A DNA stretch of 64,000 nucleotides from Chitinophagales bacterium (lineage in GTDB: Bacteria; Bacteroidota; Bacteroidia; Chitinophagales; Saprospiraceae). The stretch lies in assembly GCA_013299105.1 (NCBI GenBank), contig JAAFJY010000034.1, forward strand, positions 27,651 through 91,650, in the 5' to 3' direction. The position numbers and the translations under genes are program-made. This document shows positions 44,301 to 52,259 of this stretch, in pieces; the stretch's first letter is position 1; every line of letters begins with the position of its first letter. A model generated the notes under the pieces. The model saw only the letters and a program-made list of their open reading frames with translations, was not told the DNA's origin and did not search any database.

Positions 44301-44374
44301 GCGTTACAAACGCGTGTAAGATGGTTCCGGTCAGAGACCTGGAACCCAGCGTCCGGTCAGAGACCTGGAACCCA
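44301..44374 (+). repeat. 39-bp dispersed repeat, copy 2, with a local duplication
   Basis: 44301-44339 matches 735-773 in 38 of 39 bases. The inner hairpin GGTTCC-GGTC-AGA-GACC-t-GGAACC is complete here, and a 22-bp part of it is directly repeated (44327-44348 and 44353-44374). A further GGGTCTCCTGACC-like piece follows at 44402. It lies in the 480-bp gap 44092-44571, which has no gene. Confidence 0.8.
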
Positions 44375-44571
44375 ACGTCATTTTAGCGTTGAGCTGGTGT
44401 CGGGTCTCCTGACCAACTCCGGGCCTCTGCACGTTTTTAAAGTGCTTACGAGAACTTACTATTTTTGCCTAGACAAAGGAAGGATACTTGCTGAAATACG
44501 GATTGAGAACTTACACAAAATCTCCTAACACCTGTCTTCAAAAAGCCTTATTTTTGCACAAACCACCGCTC

Positions 44572-45192
44572 ATGCACACACCGACAGCACCCTACGAACC
44601 CCAATTGCCAGCAGAAGCCCGCCAGGAAATCCTAGCTTACATTTCCAATTTCGCCACCCTGAGCGAGGGCGAAACCCAAGCCATTTTAGAAAGCTTAAAT
44701 CCTAGGCTTTTCAAAAAAGGCGCTTTCTTGGTCCGTGAAGGCCAGGCCAAAGACCTTTGTTATTTTGTGCTCAAAGGCTGCATAAGGCAATACTATTTGG
44801 TGGACGGCGAAGAAAAAACCACCCATTTTTACACCGAAGGCCAGCCCATCACACCTTTTGAGGGAACACACAAAGGGGCTGCATCTAAATATTACCTCGC
44901 TTGCATGGAGGACAGTGTTTTGAGCGTAGGCTCGCAGGATCGCACCATGGCTTTGTTTGAGCAATTCCCGCGCTTGAGTGAATTGGCGCGCCTGGCTACC
45001 GAGGAAGAGCTGGGCAAGAGCCAGGACAATTTAGCATCTTTCATCATCCACAGTCCAGAGGAGCGCTATTTGCACTTGCTCGAAACCCGGCCTGATCTGC
45101 TGGATCGGGTGCCACAGTATCATTTGGCGTCTTTTTTGGGAATCAAGCCGGAGTCCTTGAGCCGGATTAGGAAAAGGCTGGCAAGAAAGTAA
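44572..45192 (+). CDS. Crp/Fnr-family transcriptional regulator
   Basis: 206 aa from ATG at 44572, 15 bases after a TATTTTTG box (44549-44556). Cyclic-nucleotide-binding jelly roll (residues about 35-125): LFKKGAFLVREGQAKDLCYF, VLKGCIRQYYLVDGEEKT. C-terminal winged helix: SPEERYLHLLETRPDLLDRV, PQYHLASFLGIKPESLSRIR. The Arg/Glu set used for cAMP binding is not obvious, as is common in Bacteroidota members, so the effector is unknown. No adjacent target gene is evident. Confidence 0.9.
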   Translation: MHTPTAPYEPQLPAEARQEILAYISNFATLSEGETQAILESLNPRLFKKGAFLVREGQAKDLCYFVLKGCIRQYYLVDGEEKTTHFYTEGQPITPFEGTHKGAASKYYLACMEDSVLSVGSQDRTMALFEQFPRLSELARLATEEELGKSQDNLASFIIHSPEERYLHLLETRPDLLDRVPQYHLASFLGIKPESLSRIRKRLARK

Positions 45193-45193
45193 G

Positions 45194-45360
45194 AGAGTAT
45201 AAAAAATAAGGTAAACGAGTTTGGATTTAGCGAAGGGAGCGTAAAAAAATAAGGTGGACGGATTTGGGTTTAGTGAAAAAAGAGAAGCAACTGACTGGAA
45301 GGACGTCGTATTCTTTTTTGCTAAACCTCAAAAGCAAAGTTGTCTACCTTATTTTAGCTC
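45194..45360 (-). mobile_element. GAGC-ended repeat element, copy C, with a partial tandem copy
   Basis: The full copy is 45237-45360 (124 bp; begins GAGCGTAAAAAAATAAGGTG, ends CTACCTTATTTTAGCTC). Immediately before it, 45194-45233 repeats only the first 40 bp (GAGAGTATAAAAAATAAGGT and TTTGGATTTAGCGAA). Same orientation as copy B. Confidence 0.8.
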
Positions 45361-45600
45361 AGATACCAAATGCCTCAACTTGTCTTTTTTGGGGTTGGAA
45401 CCGCCGATTTAATTTTTTTTGCTGAAATTGTAAAGTATTACCCTTATTTTTGAAAGGTTTATAATCTTTTGTGTTTAAGATATACTGTTCAAAAGGGCTT
45501 AAAATGCTGGATTTGTGATCATTTCCTGAGCGCTTGTCCATTTATTTTTACCTTCAACGAAGAGATGTCGCGAACGAAACGCAAGAATAAGCGTTGAATT

Positions 45601-45723
45601 GTAAAAACTTATCCGCCCCCCATTTCGGTCAGTAAAGGCCGTTTTCTAGTGATGCTGAGATTTCGCTCCGCACACGGCCCCCCGCTTCTTTTTGGGCGCA
45701 AAACCGCCGGGGTAAGTTTTTAC
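45601..45723. mobile_element. 123-bp MITE-like insertion with 8-bp target duplication
   Basis: Terminal inverted repeats GTAAAAACTTA (45601-45611) and TAAGTTTTTAC (45713-45723) are perfect over 11 bp. They are flanked by an exact direct repeat GTTGAATT (45593-45600 and 45724-45731). The interior is GC-rich and non-coding. It lies in the 470-bp gap before the TetR gene, 50 bp upstream of its likely promoter. Confidence 0.7.
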
Positions 45724-45829
45724 GTTGAATTTTCAAGGGGTTTGATGATCTGAATTCCTGGCATTGTCCAACCCTATTTTTGTAAAACCACCATGTTCGC
45801 TCTGTTTTTCTGGAAAAACTACTTTTAAA

Positions 45830-46576
45830 ATGGCCGTATCTATCAAAATGAAGCTCAACGAGCGCCTGTACTTGCGAGATCCGCAGGAAACCAAGCTCGG
45901 ACAAAAGATCATCAAGCACAGCATCTTGATGATCGAAGAAATGGGCTTTGAAGAATTTACTTTCAAAAAGTTGGCGACTGAGATTGAATCAACGGAAGCA
46001 TCAATCTATCGCTATTTTGAAAACAAGCACCGTTTGTTGCTCTTCCTCCTCAGTTGGTACTGGGAATGGGTCAAATATTGCGTGGAATTGAAAATTACCA
46101 ACATTGATGATCCCAAGCGCAAACTCAAACTTGCCATTGAGACCATTGTCAAGTCAGCGCGCGAGGACGATCCCAATACCGATTTTGTTGATGAAGCGGT
46201 GCTGCATCGCATCGTAGTAGCCGAATCCGCCAAGGGCTATTACACTAAAATGGTAGACGATGAAAATCGCCAAGGCTTGTTTTTGACTTACAAAGCACTG
46301 AACCAAACCTTGGTCAGTATCATTGAGGAAATCAATCCGAAATTTCCTTATTCACGTTCATTGGGCAGTACCTTGCTAGAAATGGCCAAAAGCCATGTTT
46401 ATTTCTCTGAGCACCTGCCTTCGTTAACTGATATCAAGGTGCAAAACGAAAATGGATTAGAAGAGGTAATCAAACTACTAGAAGCTTTTGCCTTCGGATT
46501 GCTGGTAAGTCCAGTGTTCGAGCAAGAACAGCGTAAGCATCATGCTTCACTACCGATTGCGATGAATGGACATTGA
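45830..46576 (+). CDS. TetR/AcrR-family transcriptional regulator
   Basis: 248 aa from ATG at 45830 (an ATG at 45848 is also possible; the frame's first ATG at 45764 lies before the -7 box TATTTTTG at 45775-45782). N-terminal HTH: GQKIIKHSILMIEEMGFEEF, TFKKLATEIESTEASIYRYF, ENKHRLLLFLLSWYW. The remaining about 170 residues are a helical ligand-binding and dimer domain. The target is unknown: the neighbours are a Crp/Fnr gene upstream and a convergent glycosyltransferase (8 bp between stops). Confidence 0.88.
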   Translation: MAVSIKMKLNERLYLRDPQETKLGQKIIKHSILMIEEMGFEEFTFKKLATEIESTEASIYRYFENKHRLLLFLLSWYWEWVKYCVELKITNIDDPKRKLKLAIETIVKSAREDDPNTDFVDEAVLHRIVVAESAKGYYTKMVDDENRQGLFLTYKALNQTLVSIIEEINPKFPYSRSLGSTLLEMAKSHVYFSEHLPSLTDIKVQNENGLEEVIKLLEAFAFGLLVSPVFEQEQRKHHASLPIAMNGH

Positions 46577-46584
46577 ATCAGAGT

Positions 46585-47304
46585 TTAGCCTTGAAACATT
46601 CCATACTTCATGATGCACCAGATGGCTCGAAAACCGTCCTTCCAGCCGATTTTCTTGCCTTCATCATAGGTGCGGCCGTAGTACGATATACCAACTTCAT
46701 AAATCCTCGCTCCTTTGATTCGAGCGATTTTAGCCGTTACCTCCGGTTCGAAGCCGAAGCGTTTTTCTTTTAACTCCAATTGTTGTATCAAGCTGGTTTT
46801 GAACAGCTTGTAACAAGTTTCCATGTCGGTAAGATTGAGATTATTGAAGCAATTGGAAAGACTGGTCAGAAATTTATTGCCAATAGAGTGCCAAAAGAAA
46901 AGGATCCGATGTGGTTTGCTGCCCATGAAACGCGAGCCATAGACCACATCGGCAAAACCTTTGAGCACGGGCTCCAGCAGCAAGTTATATTCTTCGGGGT
47001 CATACTCTAGGTCTGCATCTTGGATCACCAAATATTCTCCGCTGGCCCAGCGAATGCCCGTATGCAGCGCAGCGCCTTTGCCTGCATTTTTTTCGTGCTT
47101 GAAATAACGGATCTGGGCACTGGCATGTGCTTCGATAAAACGCTGGATGGCGGCTTCGCTGTCGTCAGTGGAGCAATCGTTGACCAAGATGATTTCCTTG
47201 TCGATACCGGGCGGAAGTTGTACCGACAATACTTTTTCAAGGATCAAATGAATCGTTTTCCCTTCGTTGAAAACCGGAACGATGATAGAAAGCTTGGTAA
47301 TCAT
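46585..47304 (-). CDS. Glycosyltransferase family 2 (dolichyl/polyprenyl-phosphate mannosyltransferase-like)
   Basis: 239 aa, a single GT-A domain without membrane helices. Marks: LSIIVPVFNEGKTIHLILEK, IILVNDCSTDDSEAAIQRF, KNAGKGAALHTGIRWASGEY, VIQDADLEYDPEEY (DxD-like metal site), VVYGSRFMGSKPHR, DMETCYKLFKTSL, KRFGFEPEVTAKIAR. It is expected to transfer a sugar from a nucleotide donor to a polyprenyl-phosphate carrier at the inner membrane. It follows, by 9 bp, the membrane protein gene, which may use the lipid-linked sugar. Confidence 0.93.
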   Translation of the reverse strand: MITKLSIIVPVFNEGKTIHLILEKVLSVQLPPGIDKEIILVNDCSTDDSEAAIQRFIEAHASAQIRYFKHEKNAGKGAALHTGIRWASGEYLVIQDADLEYDPEEYNLLLEPVLKGFADVVYGSRFMGSKPHRILFFWHSIGNKFLTSLSNCFNNLNLTDMETCYKLFKTSLIQQLELKEKRFGFEPEVTAKIARIKGARIYEVGISYYGRTYDEGKKIGWKDGFRAIWCIMKYGMFQG

Positions 47305-47313
47305 AGCAGGGGC

Positions 47314-49128
47314 TTAGTCGTTAAACGCTTCAATTTTCAACTCGTCAAAAGCCAGTGGCAGGCTGCCTCCTCCATTCCAAAAGCTCAAAACGACTTTGTT
47401 GAAAGCCTTGTCGGGGGTTTTTACGTCCAAAAACAGGGGTTTGGTTTGGCCATCCGTCAAAAAGCGGTAAAGGCGGATTGATTTGCTGTGCACTGTTTCG
47501 TCGCCATTGCGAAAGGCGAGGATCAACTGCGCGCTCAACCAAATGTTCCATTCCTTGTTTCGACATCGAAATACCCCGCTGGCTCGTACCCAAGCTGCGT
47601 CGCCAGTAGCCAAAGGGGAGCTGAGTTCGGGGCCGTTTTGTACTTGTGCGCCCAGGCAGAAACTCTGCTGTCCTTGAATTGGGGCTATTTCGCAAGCTGG
47701 AAGGCTGTCTTTTTCAAAATCTTGGAATGCCAATTGCCTCACTTCACGGCGGATGCCCTTGAAATTGGGGGTGTTGGTATCCAGCAATTTCAGGTCTTCT
47801 TCAATGGGTGCCCTCAAACGGCCAATGACTTTCCAAAAATAGCTGCGGTTCATTTCTTCCACCATGAACATGCCGCCGAGGTGAGCCTGGTGGGTCCACC
47901 AAAAGTTGAGGTAAAATCCCAGGGGTACGACCAAAGCGAGTCCATATTTCCACCAGCGTGTGGCCAGCGACCATTCCAAAAAACCAGCCAGCGGCAAGGC
48001 CAAAAGTGGATAAGCCTGCACCATCGCCCTTTGCCCCAGGCTACCGCCGTACCACCAGATGTCCCAGGCGAAAGTGACGTAAATGAACAAGGTGCTATGG
48101 ACCAACAAAAGCCAGGTAAACTCTTTTTTCTGGCGAAACAAGCCAATGATCCCCAATAAGGACATGAGCATCAGCGGCGAATAAGTCAGCCAACCAGCCC
48201 GGTAACTGAAAAAACCCTGAGTGAGGTGCGGCCGCAACCAACTAAAACCCTGCTGGTCGCCATAGGAATACACCAGCCACTCGTTGGCCACAGTTTTCCA
48301 GTACATCAATTGTAGAAAGCCGATGAGGCCACACAAACAGGCCGCTACAACGATGTATTTCCAGTGCTCCAGAAAAAAACGCAAACGCTCCAGCACGCCT
48401 TGCCACAAGGGAAAGCGCAGGCCCCAGAGCAAGGGGATCAAAGCCGTGAGGATTTCGGTGGGGCGAATCAAGGCCGAAAGCCCAACCAAGGCTCCCAAGG
48501 CCAGGGCGCGGCCCCAGGTTGGTTTTTCATGAAACCGGATGCTGGTCCAGGTGATGAGGGTGTAAAGCGTAAAAAGGTAGTTGTGCGTCATCGCCCCCGA
48601 TATGCTGGCATACTCCAGGTAGTTGCTACCCAGTACCAGAATCAAAAGTGCAAGTGCCACGATTCCATCCGCATAATAACGCAACAAAATGCGCCGCAAC
48701 ATCCACAAGCCCAAGGCCGCAAACAACAAGCCATTGAGGCTGAGCATGAATTGGTAAGGATGCGAAAAACCATCGTTGGGAAACTGATCAGAAAAAGAGG
48801 CCCAGGCATGGGCGATCAAAAAGGCTGGAGTGTATAAAATGGCTTGGCCACAGGAGTATTTGAGCACAAAATTACCATTGGGCAACTGGTACCCCTGCTG
48901 AAAATCAGGCGTAGGGTAGTATTGTTGCAGGATTTGGTCTTTGAAGCCTAGCCCTTTCAAGTCTTGGTAAATGAAAATAGCGGGCAGGTAAAAATAATAG
49001 CCCGATACGTCCCAGCTGATGCTCGCTTCCGTGCGGTCTTTTTGCCATTTTGGATAGTAAAAAAACAAGGCCGAGGCCAAAACGGCCACTACCAAGAGAA
49101 AGGCAAATAGAGATTTTGTTGCTTGCAT
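47314..49128 (-). CDS. Polytopic membrane protein, GT-C glycosyltransferase-like
   Basis: 604 aa. About ten transmembrane segments up to residue about 410, then a soluble C-terminal domain of about 190 residues with a possible beta-sandwich (WVRASGVFRCRNKEWNIWLS, AFNKVVLSFWNGGGSLPLAF). The first periplasmic loop has ISWDVSGYYFYLPAIFIYQD; the aspartate after the first helix is where GT-C enzymes (PMT/ArnT type) keep a catalytic acid. LIRPTEILTALIPLLWG and YSPLMLMSLLGI resemble those families too. With the co-transcribed GT2 gene it would form a donor-making and transferase pair for surface glycosylation; inferred. Confidence 0.8.
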   Translation of the reverse strand: MQATKSLFAFLLVVAVLASALFFYYPKWQKDRTEASISWDVSGYYFYLPAIFIYQDLKGLGFKDQILQQYYPTPDFQQGYQLPNGNFVLKYSCGQAILYTPAFLIAHAWASFSDQFPNDGFSHPYQFMLSLNGLLFAALGLWMLRRILLRYYADGIVALALLILVLGSNYLEYASISGAMTHNYLFTLYTLITWTSIRFHEKPTWGRALALGALVGLSALIRPTEILTALIPLLWGLRFPLWQGVLERLRFFLEHWKYIVVAACLCGLIGFLQLMYWKTVANEWLVYSYGDQQGFSWLRPHLTQGFFSYRAGWLTYSPLMLMSLLGIIGLFRQKKEFTWLLLVHSTLFIYVTFAWDIWWYGGSLGQRAMVQAYPLLALPLAGFLEWSLATRWWKYGLALVVPLGFYLNFWWTHQAHLGGMFMVEEMNRSYFWKVIGRLRAPIEEDLKLLDTNTPNFKGIRREVRQLAFQDFEKDSLPACEIAPIQGQQSFCLGAQVQNGPELSSPLATGDAAWVRASGVFRCRNKEWNIWLSAQLILAFRNGDETVHSKSIRLYRFLTDGQTKPLFLDVKTPDKAFNKVVLSFWNGGGSLPLAFDELKIEAFND

Positions 49129-49433
49129 ACTATTCCAATAACTTGATGAGTAGCTGATTATGAGTTCAAAAGGACTAAATTTAGGTTTGATTCTTAGTGA
49201 GTGATATTTTGGTAATATGTAAAATTAAAAAAAAACAGCACTTGTGCAAGTTTCTAAGTTGGAATTGGTCAGTAGGGTGACGAAAATCAGGGTGTTTTTT
49301 GTTGAGATAGAGGACATGGCATCGTCCCAGCATAAATTGTCAATACGGTAAATGCCGAATAGGCTCACATTTCGGTCAAAATGTGAGCCTATTGGGCACT
49401 TAAAATAAAAGGTGCTTACGTTTTTACCAATCT
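49129..49433. other. Intergenic region, 305 bp
   Basis: No gene is supported. It holds a perfect hairpin at 49358-49393 and, nearer the membrane-protein start, an AT-rich stretch. Confidence 0.5.
49358..49393. repeat. Perfect 15-bp inverted repeat downstream of the SusC-like gene
   Basis: AATAGGCTCACATTT (49358-49372) is perfectly complementary to 49379-49393, with a 6-base loop. There is no T-run on either side, so it is not a standard terminator. It may protect mRNA ends or bind a protein. Confidence 0.75.
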
Positions 49434-52241
49434 TTACAACTTCACATTGATCCCCAACATGAAACCCCGCGTGAGCGGATAACGCCCGCGGTCCACCAGG
49501 GTAAGGTCGCGATTGAAACCTGCAATATTGGGCGCATCAATGCCCGGAGCCAGGCGATTGCCCACATTGCTCAGGCGCAGTTCCGGATCAAGGCCGCTGT
49601 AACCTGTCAATGTGAAAAGGTTTTGGGCCAAAACATACACGCTCAGGTTCATTTCACGGACCTTGAATTCTCGCTCCAGGCTGATGTTTTCCAAACGTAC
49701 AAAAGAGGAATTTTCGACGAAGTAATCGGAAACAGGGGTAAAATCCTGCGTCAGGCTTGACAAGTCACTCCCAACGGCTGCGGCGGGAATGTTGAATTGG
49801 TTGTAGCTGCGCAAGCGATTGGGGTTGTCGTGAAACAATCCATAAGCGTTGAGCATTTGCTGGCCCACTGTCCCACGCAAGAGGAAATTGACTTTCCATT
49901 TTTTCCAGGCAAAACGGTTGAAAAAGCCAAAGGTGAGATCGGGTTGGGCATTGTACTGGTTGCTGCGGTCTTCTTTGCAGTCGGTACACACCCGTCCGTC
50001 GCCATTGAGGTCTTTGAAGGTCCACTGCCCTTGCTGGTTGATGCCGTTGAATACAGGTAGGTTGAAAGTACCCAATGCTTGATCTTTGACCAGGTTTTGG
50101 GCGGCGGCACAGCACGCACCGGGGCTACCCAAAGTACCAACTGTAATGGACGTCTGCTCGCCAGGGTTATTGGTCGGCAACTGACCAAAAATGGTACGGT
50201 TGTGGTTCAGGATCAGATTGCTTGACCAGTTTATTTTCGCGCTGCCAAGGTCAAAATCAGTGCTGTATTTCAGTTGTAACTCTACCCCACGGTTGCTCAA
50301 TTCACCTCCGTTTTCAAAGCGCAGATTAAATGTGTTTTGAGAAGAGTTGACACTGTACTGCCAAAGCAAATTGCTAGAGCGGCTGTTATAAACATTAAAG
50401 GTTCCCATGAGTTCGCCGCCAATAATTGCGAAGTCCAAACCTAGGTCCAGTTCCTGTCGGATTTCAGGTCCCAAATTCGGATTGGGTTCATGGTTAAAAT
50501 TAACTCCACTTTGGAAGCTTCCGTTGAGCAAAACTGTGCTGCCAGGACTTACCACGAAGCGGCTGGCGTAGTTTTTGGGTGGAATGTTGCCCACCCGGCC
50601 ATAAGAGAGTCGCACATTCAAGCGGTTATTTTCCTTGTTTTCAAAAAGCTTGGCACCAATACTGGCTCCATAAAAAGTATGCCATTTGTTACCATCCGCC
50701 AAGCGGGAGAAGCCTTCTTGGCGCACATGGGCATTGAAGGTCCAACGATTGTTGTAAGTGTAGTTGACATTGCCAAAATAAGCGACCAGGCGATCATCAT
50801 CACGTTCGGTAATTTCCTGGGTTTTCCAGCCCAATTGACCAAAGGTTTGGTTTTTGAGGGGCACATAATCGGCATCGCCTTGGCCAAAAGCGGTGGCCTC
50901 CCAAAACTCATTTTCCCCATTCCAGCCCTGGTCGGAGCGGCCCAGGTCGAGGCTCAAGCGATTTTTCTTGATCGTTTTGTTGAATTGCACGCCATTTTCA
51001 CTGAACCAATGGCCAAGGGTAAAGTCCTCCCAGGAGGCACTTGGATTTTGTTGCGGGAGGAAGCGAGAAGAGGAAAAGCCAAAGGTACTTCGCTGGTTTT
51101 GGTAGCCATTGCGGGTAAAGACACTGAAATTTTCGTTGAGGTTCCACTTGGCATTAAAGACCCCATTGAGGGTACCCACGTTGCGGTCTCTGGTTTGCAA
51201 ATTGAGCGTCGCTACGGGATTGTACAGGGCAAATGCGTTGGGCTGAAAGTAGCCTCCATAGCGGGTGCTGGTGTCACTGCGAATGGGCGCAGTGGGGTTC
51301 AGGGAAGCTGCCTGGCGGAACATATCGGGGTTGATTTCGCTCGACTGCCGCCACTGGTAGGCCAGGTTGCCGCTGATCTCTACGGTTTTTTTGCCAAAAA
51401 AACGATTGAAACTCAAGCGGGTGGAAGCCGCTTGGTAATCGGAGTTTTGGGCCACGCCTTTGGTGTCGAGGTAATTGGCTGAAAGCCTGATGCCGCCGTT
51501 TTTGATGCCCTGGTTCCAGGCCAATTGGTGCTGTTGGTTAAAGCCAGTGCGAGAGATTTGGTCTATCCAATTGGTATTTTGGCCCAGATCCACGCCTGCC
51601 CCAGCGTATTTTCCGCCGGATTTGACCAAGTTGCGGTAGGTAGCTGCATCCAATGGTTCGTAAGTGCGCACTGGGGTTTCCACGCCAAAACCCACTTGGT
51701 ACTCAAACCCACTTTTTCTGAGGCCTGGTTTGGTGGTGACCACAATGGCACCATTGGCACCCCGCATCCCATATTGGGCCAGCGATGCCGCATCGCGCAA
51801 GACTTCAATTTTTTCAATATCCCTAAAATCCACATTTTGCAAGTCCAATCCAGGCATGCCGTCGATGATCACCAATGGCCCCGTATAATCAAACGCCTTG
51901 CTGTACCGCCCCGCCGTGGGTAAATTTTGTGCCCCAGCGTAAAGGGCTGAATGCAGGCCTCGGATTTGTACGTCAATGGGAGCATTGGGGTCGCCGCCTG
52001 GACGAGCGATGACCAGACCCGGACTAGAACCCTGCATCATCAAAAGAGGATTGGGAAAATTCCCTTTTAATTTTTCAGGCGACTTATAAGGCGGACTAAC
52101 TACAACCCCAACAACCCTGTGGTGAGTAACTGGGACAGGAAGGCTATCTCCCACCGTTGAGATAGCAGAGGCGGTGTTTTGCCCCTTCAAACTAATCTGC
52201 AAACAACAGCATACCAATGCGATGTAGGTCATTTTTTTCAT
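49434..52241 (-). CDS. SusC/RagA-like TonB-dependent outer-membrane protein
   Basis: 935 aa with signal peptide (residues 1-20, LKGQ). The plug has the SusC marks LLMMQGSSPGLVIARPGGDP, NAPIDVQIRGLHSALY, TGPLVIIDGMPGLDLQNVDF, IEKIEVLRDAASLAQYGMRG and ANGAIVVTTK. The large barrel follows, with NPNLGPEIRQELDLGLDFAI and a C-terminal TRGFMLGINVKL. The usual N-terminal carboxypeptidase-regulatory domain is missing: only about 50 residues separate signal and plug. No SusD gene is adjacent. Instead it follows, by 18 bp, a T9SS type B propeller protein, so the two are probably co-transcribed and may interact at the surface. Substrate unknown. Confidence 0.92.
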   Translation of the reverse strand: MKKMTYIALVCCCLQISLKGQNTASAISTVGDSLPVPVTHHRVVGVVVSPPYKSPEKLKGNFPNPLLMMQGSSPGLVIARPGGDPNAPIDVQIRGLHSALYAGAQNLPTAGRYSKAFDYTGPLVIIDGMPGLDLQNVDFRDIEKIEVLRDAASLAQYGMRGANGAIVVTTKPGLRKSGFEYQVGFGVETPVRTYEPLDAATYRNLVKSGGKYAGAGVDLGQNTNWIDQISRTGFNQQHQLAWNQGIKNGGIRLSANYLDTKGVAQNSDYQAASTRLSFNRFFGKKTVEISGNLAYQWRQSSEINPDMFRQAASLNPTAPIRSDTSTRYGGYFQPNAFALYNPVATLNLQTRDRNVGTLNGVFNAKWNLNENFSVFTRNGYQNQRSTFGFSSSRFLPQQNPSASWEDFTLGHWFSENGVQFNKTIKKNRLSLDLGRSDQGWNGENEFWEATAFGQGDADYVPLKNQTFGQLGWKTQEITERDDDRLVAYFGNVNYTYNNRWTFNAHVRQEGFSRLADGNKWHTFYGASIGAKLFENKENNRLNVRLSYGRVGNIPPKNYASRFVVSPGSTVLLNGSFQSGVNFNHEPNPNLGPEIRQELDLGLDFAIIGGELMGTFNVYNSRSSNLLWQYSVNSSQNTFNLRFENGGELSNRGVELQLKYSTDFDLGSAKINWSSNLILNHNRTIFGQLPTNNPGEQTSITVGTLGSPGACCAAAQNLVKDQALGTFNLPVFNGINQQGQWTFKDLNGDGRVCTDCKEDRSNQYNAQPDLTFGFFNRFAWKKWKVNFLLRGTVGQQMLNAYGLFHDNPNRLRSYNQFNIPAAAVGSDLSSLTQDFTPVSDYFVENSSFVRLENISLEREFKVREMNLSVYVLAQNLFTLTGYSGLDPELRLSNVGNRLAPGIDAPNIAGFNRDLTLVDRGRYPLTRGFMLGINVKL

Positions 52242-52259
52242 ACCATGTCTTTGAGGTAA

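Noticed and set aside
50490..51482. 330-codon plus-strand frame opposite the SusC-like gene
   Set aside because: It is antisense to clear SusC motifs and has no family pattern of its own.
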